NCBI RefSeq assembly: GCF_000166195.2
Contig: NZ_CM001403.1
Coordinates: forward strand, 4,916,432-4,980,431
Direction of reading: 5' to 3'
Length of the DNA stretch: 64,000 nt
Source: Mucilaginibacter paludis DSM 18603
Lineage (GTDB): Bacteria; Bacteroidota; Bacteroidia; Sphingobacteriales; Sphingobacteriaceae
Of this stretch, positions 25,594 through 33,739 are shown one piece after another. The notes beneath the pieces were generated by a model. The model did not search any database, had not been told where the DNA came from, and saw nothing but the letters and a program-made list of their open reading frames with translations. The position numbers and the translations under genes were made by a program. The stretch's first letter is position 1, and each line of letters starts with the position of its first letter.

Positions 25594-26874
25594 ATGAAGT
25601 TTTTTAAATCGGGTTTATTTTTATTTCTGTTGATTTTACTGGGAGCTGTTAAAACCTATGCTCAAAGCAGCAGTGAACTAAAAAAACAGCGCGAGCAGTT
25701 AACCCAGCAACTTGAAAAACTCAACCGCGATTTTGAGGAAACCTCAAAAAACAAGCGGTCAACCTTAAAACAACTCGAAACTATTAAGGCGCAAATATCC
25801 CTGCGGGAAGAAAAGATCAAGAATATCAGTTCAGGCATCAGGCTTTTAGATAACCAGATCTCGGATAATACAAATACGGTGCACAGTTTGCAGTCACAAT
25901 TAGATCAGCTTAAAAAAGAGTATGCGGCCATGGTTCTGTTTGCCTTCCGTAATCAAAGCGCTTACAATAAGCTGATGTTTATTTTTGTTGCCAAGGATTT
26001 TAACCAGGCTTACAAGCGTTTAAAATACCTACAACAGATAGGATCTTATCGCCAAAGGCAAGCGGCCTACATCAGTGGAACAGAGAAAGACCTGAACCAT
26101 AAAATTGTTGAGCTTGATAAAAACAAGAAGGAAAAAAGCACCCTATTACAGGATCAGGAAAAAGAAAAACAAACCTTAGGGAAAGAAAAAAACACGCAAG
26201 CCCAGGTAGTTGTCGATCTGTCTAAACATCAAAAACAAATTAAGCAGGAGCAGGCAGCCACCCAGCGTAAATTATCAAAAATTAACAGGGCTATTGCCGA
26301 AGCTATCCGGAAGGCTATTGAAGAGGATAACCGCAGGATTGCTGCAGCCAATGCCGCCGCCGCCGAAAAGGCCAGGGCCGAGAACCGCCCCGCACCTGTA
26401 AGCGTGAGGAAAGCACCTGCTAAAACATCCGATGTGTTGAGCACAACGCCGGAAGCGGCAAAGCTATCCAGCGATTTTTTAGGCAATCGTGGCCGTTTGC
26501 CGTGGCCAGTGGCTAACATGGTAGCTGTTACGCACGAGTACGGCGTGTATTATATTGAGGGTATTAAGGATGAAAATAAAGGGATCAACATCAAAACAGA
26601 AAGTGGCGCTTCGGTACGGTCGGTTTTTGAGGGAGAGGTGATACAGGTATACAATGTAGAAGGTACTTATTTGGTAGTAGTAAGGCACGGGGGATATTTA
26701 ACGGCTTATTCTAATTTAAAGTCGGTATCGGTTTCAAAGGGCCAAAAGGTGAGTACCAAACAAACTTTGGGTATTGCAGCCACCGATTCTACCAGTGGTG
26801 ATACCGAGATTGGGTTTGAAGTTTACAAAGGACAATCTGATATGAACCCAAGACAATGGCTTACTCCACAATAA
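25594..26874 (+). CDS. EnvC-like murein hydrolase activator
   Basis: A 426-residue exported protein: signal peptide (FFKSGLFLFLLILLGAVKTYA), a long coiled coil (about 25-250, rich in Lys, Gln and Glu) and a C-terminal LytM/M23 domain (about 305-426). The M23 metal ligands are not all present: the HxxxD position reads NKGINI and the HxH position reads EIGFEV, so the domain is probably catalytically dead. That matches EnvC/NlpD, which activate amidases during septal peptidoglycan splitting. I use the ATG at 25594; a TTG one codon upstream is also in frame. FtsB-like and MltD-like proteins are encoded elsewhere in the window. Confidence 0.85.
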   Translation: MKFFKSGLFLFLLILLGAVKTYAQSSSELKKQREQLTQQLEKLNRDFEETSKNKRSTLKQLETIKAQISLREEKIKNISSGIRLLDNQISDNTNTVHSLQSQLDQLKKEYAAMVLFAFRNQSAYNKLMFIFVAKDFNQAYKRLKYLQQIGSYRQRQAAYISGTEKDLNHKIVELDKNKKEKSTLLQDQEKEKQTLGKEKNTQAQVVVDLSKHQKQIKQEQAATQRKLSKINRAIAEAIRKAIEEDNRRIAAANAAAAEKARAENRPAPVSVRKAPAKTSDVLSTTPEAAKLSSDFLGNRGRLPWPVANMVAVTHEYGVYYIEGIKDENKGINIKTESGASVRSVFEGEVIQVYNVEGTYLVVVRHGGYLTAYSNLKSVSVSKGQKVSTKQTLGIAATDSTSGDTEIGFEVYKGQSDMNPRQWLTPQ

Positions 26875-26929
26875 ATAATTAAACTTTGTGTTTAATTATT
26901 TGTCTATTACTATAATTAACAATCGAGAT

Positions 26930-27349
26930 ATGTTAAGTTCAATATTCCTGTTTTTCAGTTTTAGCGCGAGCGAGATCATGTTTATCTTGTTTGTTGCGCT
27001 TATTTTGTTTGGAGGCGATAAGTTTCCCGAAATTGCGCGCGGTTTGGGTAAAGGCATCCGCGAGTTTAAAGATTTGTCGGATGGGGTTAAGCGCGAGATC
27101 CATTCGCAGATTAACAGTTACGAGGCCAATCCTAATCGTGATAACGAAATAAAAAGCGAAACACCTGCGATAGCTCCTGTTGAGCAACCGCGGCAACTGG
27201 TGGCCGATACGCACGAGGCAGCAATTGAAGCCCCGGCGCCGATGGCAGAACAACCTGCGCATGAACAGGCTATAACCGAGGCTAAAGTAACTCCGCCTAA
27301 ACCGGATTTTACACCGCCAGCCAACACCATCTCTCATCAATCATATTAA
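26930..27349 (+). CDS. tatA: TatA-like twin-arginine translocase subunit with long acidic tail
   Basis: Start placed at the ATG at 26930 (139 aa); an upstream in-frame GTG would add a leader that does not fit the family. It has one N-terminal membrane helix (about 5-22), the hinge with the FG pair (LILFGGDKFPEIARGLGKGI) and the amphipathic helix REFKDLSDGVKREI. These define TatA/TatB, which form the Tat pore for folded proteins. After about residue 60 the tail is Pro-, Ala- and Glu-rich and probably disordered. A second short tatA follows 11 bp downstream. The long tail suggests TatB-like function, though the helix is TatA-like. Confidence 0.85.
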   Translation: MLSSIFLFFSFSASEIMFILFVALILFGGDKFPEIARGLGKGIREFKDLSDGVKREIHSQINSYEANPNRDNEIKSETPAIAPVEQPRQLVADTHEAAIEAPAPMAEQPAHEQAITEAKVTPPKPDFTPPANTISHQSY

Positions 27350-27360
27350 AAAAATATAAC

Positions 27361-27558
27361 ATGATACAGTCAACTCTTTTGTTTTTGAGCGCGCCGGATA
27401 TTACCATTATCGTCATCGTAGCGCTGGTTCTTTTCGGCGGGAAAAAAATACCTGAATTTGCACGCGGATTAGGTAAAGGCATCCGCGAATTTAAGGATGC
27501 TTCGGAAGGTACAGCTAATACCCCTTCTGCAAGTGACCATACCGAGAAGAGAGCTTAA
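27361..27558 (+). CDS. tatA: Sec-independent protein translocase TatA
   Basis: A 65-residue minimal TatA: membrane helix about 10-23 (ITIIVIVALVLFGGKKIPEF), then the amphipathic helix ARGLGKGIREFKDASEG. The helix-hinge-helix segment is nearly the same as in the preceding tatA gene, which points to tandem duplication. No tatC is visible in the window. The pair lies in the same direction as the EnvC-like gene; the Tat substrates cannot be inferred from here. Confidence 0.92.
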   Translation: MIQSTLLFLSAPDITIIVIVALVLFGGKKIPEFARGLGKGIREFKDASEGTANTPSASDHTEKRA

Positions 27559-27591
27559 ACTCAATTTTAATAGAAAATATACTTAATCCAG

Positions 27592-27599
27592 TATATTTG
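27592..27599 (+). promoter_or_regulatory. Candidate -7 element TATATTTG of gatA
   Basis: Exact TAnnTTTG match 68 bp before the gatA ATG at 27668. The -33 region has only T-rich sequence without TTTG, so this is a one-element call. Confidence 0.4.
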
Positions 27600-27667
27600 T
27601 CGCATTTTAAAGCTTATTGTATAACAGTTTATCACTCTTGTACAATAAGTTTTTTTATTTTCGCCCT

Positions 27668-29101
27668 ATGACGAAACTTTACTATACTTTGTCGGATATC
27701 CAAACAGCTATACAACAGGGCGAAACAAGTGTTGTTGCATTAGTTGAAGCCTATTTAGATAACATTAAAACATTCGGGCATTTAAATGCTTTTAACGAGG
27801 TTTTTGCTGATGAAGCTTTACTGCTGGCGCAGGATGTTGACTTAAAAATACAGCAAGGTACAGCCGGAAGACTTGCCGGCATGGTCATAGCTATTAAAGA
27901 TAATATTTGCTATAAGGGCCATCAGGTAACCGCATCGTCCAAAATACTCGAAGGCTTTACTTCTATCTTTTCCTCAACGGTAGTTGAGCGGTTGCTTGCC
28001 GAAGATGTTATCATCATAGGCCGTTGTAATTGTGATGAGTTTGCTATGGGCGGCTCCAACGAAACCTCGTACCTGGGCCCCGTAAAAAACTTTGCCGACG
28101 AAACCCGTGTTTCGGGCGGCTCTTCAGGCGGCTCGGCAGTTGCCGTGCAGGCCGGCATGTGCCATGCAGCATTAGGTACCGATACTGGCGGCTCTGTAAG
28201 GCAACCAGCCGCTTTTTGCGGTGTTATTGGCCTTAAACCTACCTATGGCCGTGTTTCGCGTTACGGACTGATTGCCTACGCCTCGTCGTTTGATCAGGCC
28301 GGGCCTATTACCAAATCAATAGAAGATGCTGCCCTGCTTTTGGAGATCATCTCCGGAGCAGATGAGCGCGATGCTACCGTGGCTGATTTACCTGTACCTG
28401 CTTATAGCGATGATTTAAACTTTACAGGTAAAAAACGTATAGCTTACATCAGTGAAGCTTTAAGCAGCAATGGTGTTGATGTGCAGCAGAAGGACCTGTT
28501 GAATGCATATATTGAAAGATTAAGGCAGGAAGGGCATGTGGTTGAGCCCGTATCGTTTGATCTGATGGACTATGTGGTACCAACCTATTATATCTTAACA
28601 ACTGCCGAGGCTTCGTCAAACCTGGCCCGGTATGATGGAGTTCACTACGGGTACCGCAGCCCAAATGCAACGGACTTGGAATCGACCTATAAAAGATCAC
28701 GCTCCGAAGGTTTTGGAAAAGAGGTAAAGCGGCGCATTATGCTGGGCACTTTTGTATTAAGCGCGGGGTATTATGATGCCTATTATGCCAAAGCCCAGAA
28801 AATCAGGCGAATGATACGTGACAGAACCAACGATATTTTAAACCAATACGATTTTATATTAATACCTACATCGCCAACTCCGGCTTTTGAAATCGGCGAA
28901 CAGATTAAAGATCCGGTAGTGAGGTACCTTGCCGATATCTTTACCGTGCAGGCATCCTTAGCCGGAATACCGGCCATTTCGTTACCATTAGGCAATAATA
29001 CCGAGGGCTTACCGTTAGCTTTACAATTATTAACCAAATCTTTCGCTGAATCTGATTTACTGAAGTTTTCAAAATATATTTTGGAACTGTCTAAAAATTA
29101 G
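27668..29101 (+). CDS. gatA: Glutamyl-tRNA(Gln)/aspartyl-tRNA(Asn) amidotransferase subunit A
   Basis: The amidase subunit of GatCAB, which releases ammonia from glutamine to convert Glu-tRNA(Gln) to Gln-tRNA(Gln). I start it at the ATG at 27668 (477 aa, normal length); a TTG 51 bp upstream would add a non-family leader. The Ser-cisSer-Lys triad is visible: Lys in MVIAIKDNICYKG, and the serines in RVSGGSSGGSAVAVQAGM with TGGSVRQPA after it. gatB and gatC are not adjacent. It is followed 56 bp later by the MltD-like gene. Confidence 0.95.
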   Translation: MTKLYYTLSDIQTAIQQGETSVVALVEAYLDNIKTFGHLNAFNEVFADEALLLAQDVDLKIQQGTAGRLAGMVIAIKDNICYKGHQVTASSKILEGFTSIFSSTVVERLLAEDVIIIGRCNCDEFAMGGSNETSYLGPVKNFADETRVSGGSSGGSAVAVQAGMCHAALGTDTGGSVRQPAAFCGVIGLKPTYGRVSRYGLIAYASSFDQAGPITKSIEDAALLLEIISGADERDATVADLPVPAYSDDLNFTGKKRIAYISEALSSNGVDVQQKDLLNAYIERLRQEGHVVEPVSFDLMDYVVPTYYILTTAEASSNLARYDGVHYGYRSPNATDLESTYKRSRSEGFGKEVKRRIMLGTFVLSAGYYDAYYAKAQKIRRMIRDRTNDILNQYDFILIPTSPTPAFEIGEQIKDPVVRYLADIFTVQASLAGIPAISLPLGNNTEGLPLALQLLTKSFAESDLLKFSKYILELSKN

Positions 29102-29157
29102 TAATTTAGTATCGTTAAGTTAAAGTGTGGCTTTAGAGCCCTCCTAAATTGTAAAGC

Positions 29158-30600
29158 ATGAAGAAATTTTCGACTTGTGTTATAGCCCTGTTGTTGCTCC
29201 ATTCTGTTAAAGCCGAGTCTTTCCATCCTCTAAAAAAAATCAATACTGATTCTGGCGCATATACAGCCTCAGTTCAGTTTAATAAAGCCAACCCTAAGGT
29301 TATTGATACTACCTTTGTACCTGATGTTGCCGATAATATCATGGCATCATACCAGAATATGGTTTACAAGCGCCGCCTTGACTCGCTTCAAAAAGATGTG
29401 CCGCTTGATTATAACCAATACGTACAAAGCTATATCGATATTTACACCGCACCCCACCGCAAAGAATCGATCTCTAAAATTTTAGGTTTAACCAAATATT
29501 ATTTCCCCATTTACGAGAAAGCCTTCAGAGATGCTGGGATACCCGAGGAGATTAAATTTTTATCGGTAGTTGAATCCGCGCTCGACCCTAATGCCGTATC
29601 ACGTGTAGGCGCCACCGGCCCGTGGCAGTTTATGTTTGCCACAGCTAAATTGTATGGCCTTACCATGGATAATTATGTTGACGAACGCCGCGACCCTATC
29701 CAGGCCAGCTACGCAGCAGCAGCATACATTAAGGATGCCTACCAGGATTTTGGCGATTGGCTGGTAGCCATTGCCTCATACAATTGCGGCAAAGGCGCTA
29801 TTACCCGTGCTATACAAAAAGCAGGCGCGAGCGATTTTTGGTCTATCAGGCCATTTTTGCCTGTAGAAACGCGCAACTACGTACCTGCCTATATAGCTAT
29901 ATCCTACGTGATGAGCTATTATGGTAAACATAACATTGTTGCCGGGCAGTGCGATTTTTCGGTTAAAACGGATACCATATTGGTTAACAAATACGTGGCT
30001 TTATCCGATATAGCTAAAGTATTGAACCTGGATATACGCGAGGTAAGCATTTTAAATCCGCAATACAAAAAGCAAATTATTAATGGCACCGATGCCGCGC
30101 CTAAGCGTTTGGTGATACCGCAGATTGATAAGGCCCGTTTTGCTTTGTTATATGACGCCCTTAACAACCCGGCAGTTTCGCCAAACCAGTTTGAAGCTGT
30201 TCGTGCCAGTTTTAACGAAAGCTCTGTAAGAGCCGTTAAACGCAGAGAAAGGGAGATGCCAAGCTTCCATACGGTAAAACGTGGCGAATCGTTAGCATCA
30301 ATTGCTGATAAGTTTGGCGTTGAGGTGCAGGATTTAAAAGTTTGGAATAAACTGCACAAAACCAAGGTGCAACCGGGTACCGAGTTAAGGGTGAGCGCTC
30401 CATCTTCTTCGGAGGATAAATACAGCTCGCCTAAAGCTAAAGAGTTAAAAAGTGTTTTAACGTATAAAGTTAAATCTGGCGATACTTTATCTCAAATAGC
30501 CGAAAAATTTGATGGCAGTGTTGAGCGCATCAAAGCATTAAACGGATTGAAAAAGGGTACTTTACAACCCGGTATGATTTTAAAGATTAGCAAAGGTTAA
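29158..30600 (+). CDS. Lytic transglycosylase with two LysM domains, MltD-like
   Basis: A 480-residue exported peptidoglycan lyase. Signal peptide: KKFSTCVIALLLLHSVKA. The SLT domain (about 110-240) shows the catalytic Glu in LSVVESALDPNAVS, the GATGPWQFM motif and VAIASYNCGKGA. Two C-terminal LysM modules (about 363-410 and 432-478: FHTVKRGESLASIADKFG and TYKVKSGDTLSQIAEKFD) bind glycan chains. The order matches MltD (family 1D). It ends in a strong terminator, closing the plus-strand run that began with acylphosphatase. Confidence 0.93.
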   Translation: MKKFSTCVIALLLLHSVKAESFHPLKKINTDSGAYTASVQFNKANPKVIDTTFVPDVADNIMASYQNMVYKRRLDSLQKDVPLDYNQYVQSYIDIYTAPHRKESISKILGLTKYYFPIYEKAFRDAGIPEEIKFLSVVESALDPNAVSRVGATGPWQFMFATAKLYGLTMDNYVDERRDPIQASYAAAAYIKDAYQDFGDWLVAIASYNCGKGAITRAIQKAGASDFWSIRPFLPVETRNYVPAYIAISYVMSYYGKHNIVAGQCDFSVKTDTILVNKYVALSDIAKVLNLDIREVSILNPQYKKQIINGTDAAPKRLVIPQIDKARFALLYDALNNPAVSPNQFEAVRASFNESSVRAVKRREREMPSFHTVKRGESLASIADKFGVEVQDLKVWNKLHKTKVQPGTELRVSAPSSSEDKYSSPKAKELKSVLTYKVKSGDTLSQIAEKFDGSVERIKALNGLKKGTLQPGMILKISKG

Positions 30601-30620
30601 TTCTGATTGACGACATAGTA

Positions 30621-30657
30621 AACGGCCCTGATTTTCAGGGCCGTTTTTATTTTTTTA
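30621..30657 (+). terminator. Rho-independent terminator after the MltD-like gene
   Basis: A perfect 10-bp stem AACGGCCCTG / CAGGGCCGTT around ATTTT, followed by a T-rich run. It begins 20 bp after the stop codon. Confidence 0.92.
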
Positions 30658-30678
30658 AATTGGCTCAAAAAAGAATTG

Positions 30679-30686
30679 TAATTTTG
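30679..30686 (+). promoter_or_regulatory. -7 element TAATTTTG of maeB
   Basis: Exact TAnnTTTG match 20 bp before the maeB ATG, directly downstream of the terminator. A TTG at 30660-30662 lies 16 bp upstream, slightly short of the usual -33 spacing. Confidence 0.5.
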
Positions 30687-30705
30687 GGCGCTTTAAGCAC
30701 ACAAA

Positions 30706-32997
30706 ATGAACAAGACTAATCGTAAACTGGATGCACTTGAATATCATTCAAAGGGGCGCCCAGGTAAAATACAGGTAGTACCTACCAAACCAACCAATAC
30801 ACAGCGCGATCTTTCACTGGCCTACTCTCCTGGTGTAGCCGAGCCATGCCTGCGTATTGCCGAAAACAAGGATGACGTTTATAAGTATACAGCCAAGGGC
30901 AACCTGGTTGCTGTAATAAGCAATGGTACTGCAGTATTGGGCTTAGGTAACATTGGCCCCGAAGCCGGTAAGCCAGTAATGGAAGGTAAGGGCCTGCTGT
31001 TTAAAATTTATGCTGATATCGACGTTTTTGATTTAGAGGTTAATGTAACCGATGTTGATGAGTTTGTAAAGATAGTGAAGGCTTTGGAGCCAACTTTCGG
31101 GGGGATCAACCTCGAAGATATTTCTGCCCCTACTTGCTTTGAGATAGAGCGGCGCTTAAAAGCCGAAATGAATATCCCGGTAATGCACGATGACCAGCAC
31201 GGTACCGCCATCATTTCGTCTGCGGCGTTGCTCAACGCCTGCGAGTTGCAGGGCAAAAAGCTGGATAAAATAAAGATGGTGGTCAATGGCGCCGGAGCAG
31301 CAGCGGTTTCGTGCTCCATGCTGTACCTTTCACTGGGCGTAAAAAAAGAAAACCTGGTGATGTTTGATATCAATGGCGTAATTCACCCTGGCCGTACTGA
31401 TCTTGACGATATGCGGATGGCCTTTGCCACCACCCGTACCGACGTGCAAAACCTGGCCGATGCCATGAAAGGCGCCGATGTATTTATCGGTCTTTCGGCC
31501 GGCAACGTGGTAACCCCTGATATGTTAAAGGTGATGGCCAAGAATCCCATTGTTTTTGCAATGGCAAACCCTAATCCGGAGATAGCATATGATGTGGCGG
31601 TAGAAGCACGCAAGGATATCATTATGGCCACCGGCCGGTCCGACTATCCTAACCAGGTAAACAACGTATTGGGTTTCCCTTATATCTTCCGCGGAGCGCT
31701 GGATGTGCGGGCCACTACGATTAACGAAGCTATGAAGATAGCCGCAGTACATGCTATAGCGGGTATTGCCAAAAAAACAGTACCCGAGGAAGTTAACCTG
31801 GCTTATAACGCCCGTAATTTACATTTCGACAGGGAGTATATCATTCCTAAACCGATGGATAGCCGGTTAATAACCGAGGTATCGTCGGCTGTGGCAAAAG
31901 CCGCTATGGAATCGGGCGTGGCGCGTAAGCAGATTACCGACTGGGACGCGTATGCCGAGGAGCTAAAAACCAGGCTTGGCGTTGATAATAAAATTCTGCG
32001 TAACCTGACCAACAAGGCCAAATCAAAATTAAAACGTGTGGTATTTGCGGAAGCAGATAACTATAAGATTTTAAAATCGGCCCAGATTGTGATAGACGAA
32101 GGGATCGCTATTCCTATTTTGCTGGGCAATGTTGATCGCATCAAGCAGATTATGCTTGAAAACGATTTGCAATTAGGCGATGTAACTATTATCGATCCAC
32201 GTTCGGATACCGGCGAGCGCGCCTGCGCTTATGCGGAGTACTTGTTTAACAAGCGCCAGCGCCGTGGCGTTACCCTGTACGAAGCCAAAAAACTGATGCG
32301 GGACCGTAACTACTATGGTGCCTGCATGGTTCAGTTTGGAGATGCGGATGCGCTGATATCCGGTTTAACCAAAAACTATGTACCTACCGTAAAGCCCGCT
32401 TTACAAATTATAGGTACCGAGCCAGGTGTAGCCAAAGTGGCCGGTATGTACATGATGATCACCAAAAAAGGTCCGGTTTTTTTTGGCGATACTACGGTAA
32501 ATGTAAACCCAACCACTCAGGATTTAGTAGATATTACCGTGCTGATAGAGCGATCGGTTAAAAAATTCAATATTAAGCCCCGCGTGGCCCTGCTGTCGTA
32601 CTCTAACTTTGGCTCTAACGACGGCATCATTCCCGAAAAAACCCGCGAGGCAGTAAGCATATTGCACGAAAAATATCCGGACATGGTGATTGATGGCGAG
32701 ATGCAGGCTAACTTTGCCATTAACCCAACCTTACTTCAGGATAATTTCTCGTTCTCAACCCTGGTTGGCGAGCCTGCCAACACCCTTATATTTCCTAATC
32801 TTGAATCGGGTAACATTGCCTATAAACTATTGCAGGAATTGGGTGGTGCAGAAGCTGTTGGCCCTATTTTACTGGGTATGAAAAAATCAGTTCACGTATT
32901 ACAGTTGGGCAGTTCTGTGCGCGAAATTGTGAATATGGTTACCATAGCCGTAGTTGATGCGCAGGAAAAAGAGGCAGCACAAACAGTTGCTAAATGA
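30706..32997 (+). CDS. maeB: NADP-dependent malic enzyme with phosphotransacetylase-like domain
   Basis: Converts malate to pyruvate, CO2 and NADPH. The 763-residue length and two-part build match E. coli MaeB (759 aa). The N-terminal malic domain (about 1-165: SLAYSPGVAEPCL, VMEGKGLLFKIYADID, IPVMHDDQHGTA) and the NAD(P)-binding domain (about 165-410: VVNGAGAAAVSC) are followed by a phosphotransacetylase-like domain (about 430-755: VVFAEADNYKILKSAQ). In this class the last domain is regulatory (acetyl-CoA sensing) rather than catalytic. It is followed by ruvA and sprA, an order I recall from other Bacteroidota such as Flavobacterium. Confidence 0.95.
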   Translation: MNKTNRKLDALEYHSKGRPGKIQVVPTKPTNTQRDLSLAYSPGVAEPCLRIAENKDDVYKYTAKGNLVAVISNGTAVLGLGNIGPEAGKPVMEGKGLLFKIYADIDVFDLEVNVTDVDEFVKIVKALEPTFGGINLEDISAPTCFEIERRLKAEMNIPVMHDDQHGTAIISSAALLNACELQGKKLDKIKMVVNGAGAAAVSCSMLYLSLGVKKENLVMFDINGVIHPGRTDLDDMRMAFATTRTDVQNLADAMKGADVFIGLSAGNVVTPDMLKVMAKNPIVFAMANPNPEIAYDVAVEARKDIIMATGRSDYPNQVNNVLGFPYIFRGALDVRATTINEAMKIAAVHAIAGIAKKTVPEEVNLAYNARNLHFDREYIIPKPMDSRLITEVSSAVAKAAMESGVARKQITDWDAYAEELKTRLGVDNKILRNLTNKAKSKLKRVVFAEADNYKILKSAQIVIDEGIAIPILLGNVDRIKQIMLENDLQLGDVTIIDPRSDTGERACAYAEYLFNKRQRRGVTLYEAKKLMRDRNYYGACMVQFGDADALISGLTKNYVPTVKPALQIIGTEPGVAKVAGMYMMITKKGPVFFGDTTVNVNPTTQDLVDITVLIERSVKKFNIKPRVALLSYSNFGSNDGIIPEKTREAVSILHEKYPDMVIDGEMQANFAINPTLLQDNFSFSTLVGEPANTLIFPNLESGNIAYKLLQELGGAEAVGPILLGMKKSVHVLQLGSSVREIVNMVTIAVVDAQEKEAAQTVAK

Positions 32998-33067
32998 ATG
33001 ATAAAAAATTGAAGTAATTATAATATTGATGACACTTTATTGATGTAATTATTAGTTAAATTAGTCA

Positions 33068-33104
33068 GCCGGTAATTGCGCCTGTTAAGGGCGTGCTTAC
33101 CGGC
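33068..33104 (+). other. Hairpin upstream of ruvA without a T-run
   Basis: GCCGGTAA and TTACCGGC form a perfect 8-bp outer stem, with GCGCC / GGGCG inside pairing around TGTTAA. It ends 24 bp before the ruvA ATG and has no following T-run, so it is either a weak maeB terminator or a leader structure affecting ruvA translation. Confidence 0.4.
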
Positions 33105-33128
33105 CAATAACATCATGTAAGGATAGAT

Positions 33129-33713
33129 ATGTACGCATATATCAATGGAAAATTAGCTTTCAAATGCCCAACCTACGTAATTATCGATGCCGGTGGCGTT
33201 GGCTACCACATTAACATATCGTTAAACACCTATTCAAACATATCGGATAAAGAGAGCTGTAAACTTTTTACCTGGCTGCATGTAAAAGAAGATGCGCACA
33301 CTTTGTACGGTTTTGCTGATGAAGGTGAGCGGAGGCTTTTTTTGCATTTGATATCGGTTTCGGGTATTGGTGCTAATACAGGGCGGATGATTTTATCATC
33401 TATAACCCCTGCCGAAATACAAAATGCAATTATTAAAGGTGATGTACCCCTGATTCAGCGTATCAAAGGCATCGGCCCCAAATCGGCACAACGCATCGTT
33501 CTGGAGCTGCAGGATAAGCTGCGTAAAGATGGTCCGGATACATTAATTAATGTTCCGGTAATTCACACGGCGAAAGATGAAGCTCTTTCGGCCCTGGTTA
33601 TGCTGGGATTTGCTAAAAACGTTGGAGAAAAGGCTTTAGACAATGCCATCAAGTCGACAACAGACAATTTAACAGTAGAGCAATTAATAAAAATTGCCCT
33701 TAAAAATTTATAA
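33129..33713 (+). CDS. ruvA: Holliday junction branch migration protein RuvA
   Basis: Tetrameric protein that binds Holliday junctions and loads RuvB for branch migration. The 194-residue protein has the N-terminal OB domain (MYAYINGKLAFKCPTYVIID, VGYHINIS), two helix-hairpin-helix motifs (SVSGIGANTGRMIL and IKGIGPKSAQRIVLEL) and the C-terminal RuvB-contact domain (DEALSALVMLGFAKNVGEKA). ruvB and ruvC are not in the window. The gene ends 26 bp before sprA, and the two are probably co-transcribed. Confidence 0.96.
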   Translation: MYAYINGKLAFKCPTYVIIDAGGVGYHINISLNTYSNISDKESCKLFTWLHVKEDAHTLYGFADEGERRLFLHLISVSGIGANTGRMILSSITPAEIQNAIIKGDVPLIQRIKGIGPKSAQRIVLELQDKLRKDGPDTLINVPVIHTAKDEALSALVMLGFAKNVGEKALDNAIKSTTDNLTVEQLIKIALKNL

Positions 33714-33739
33714 TTACTGAAACAAATTTACTTATCCAA

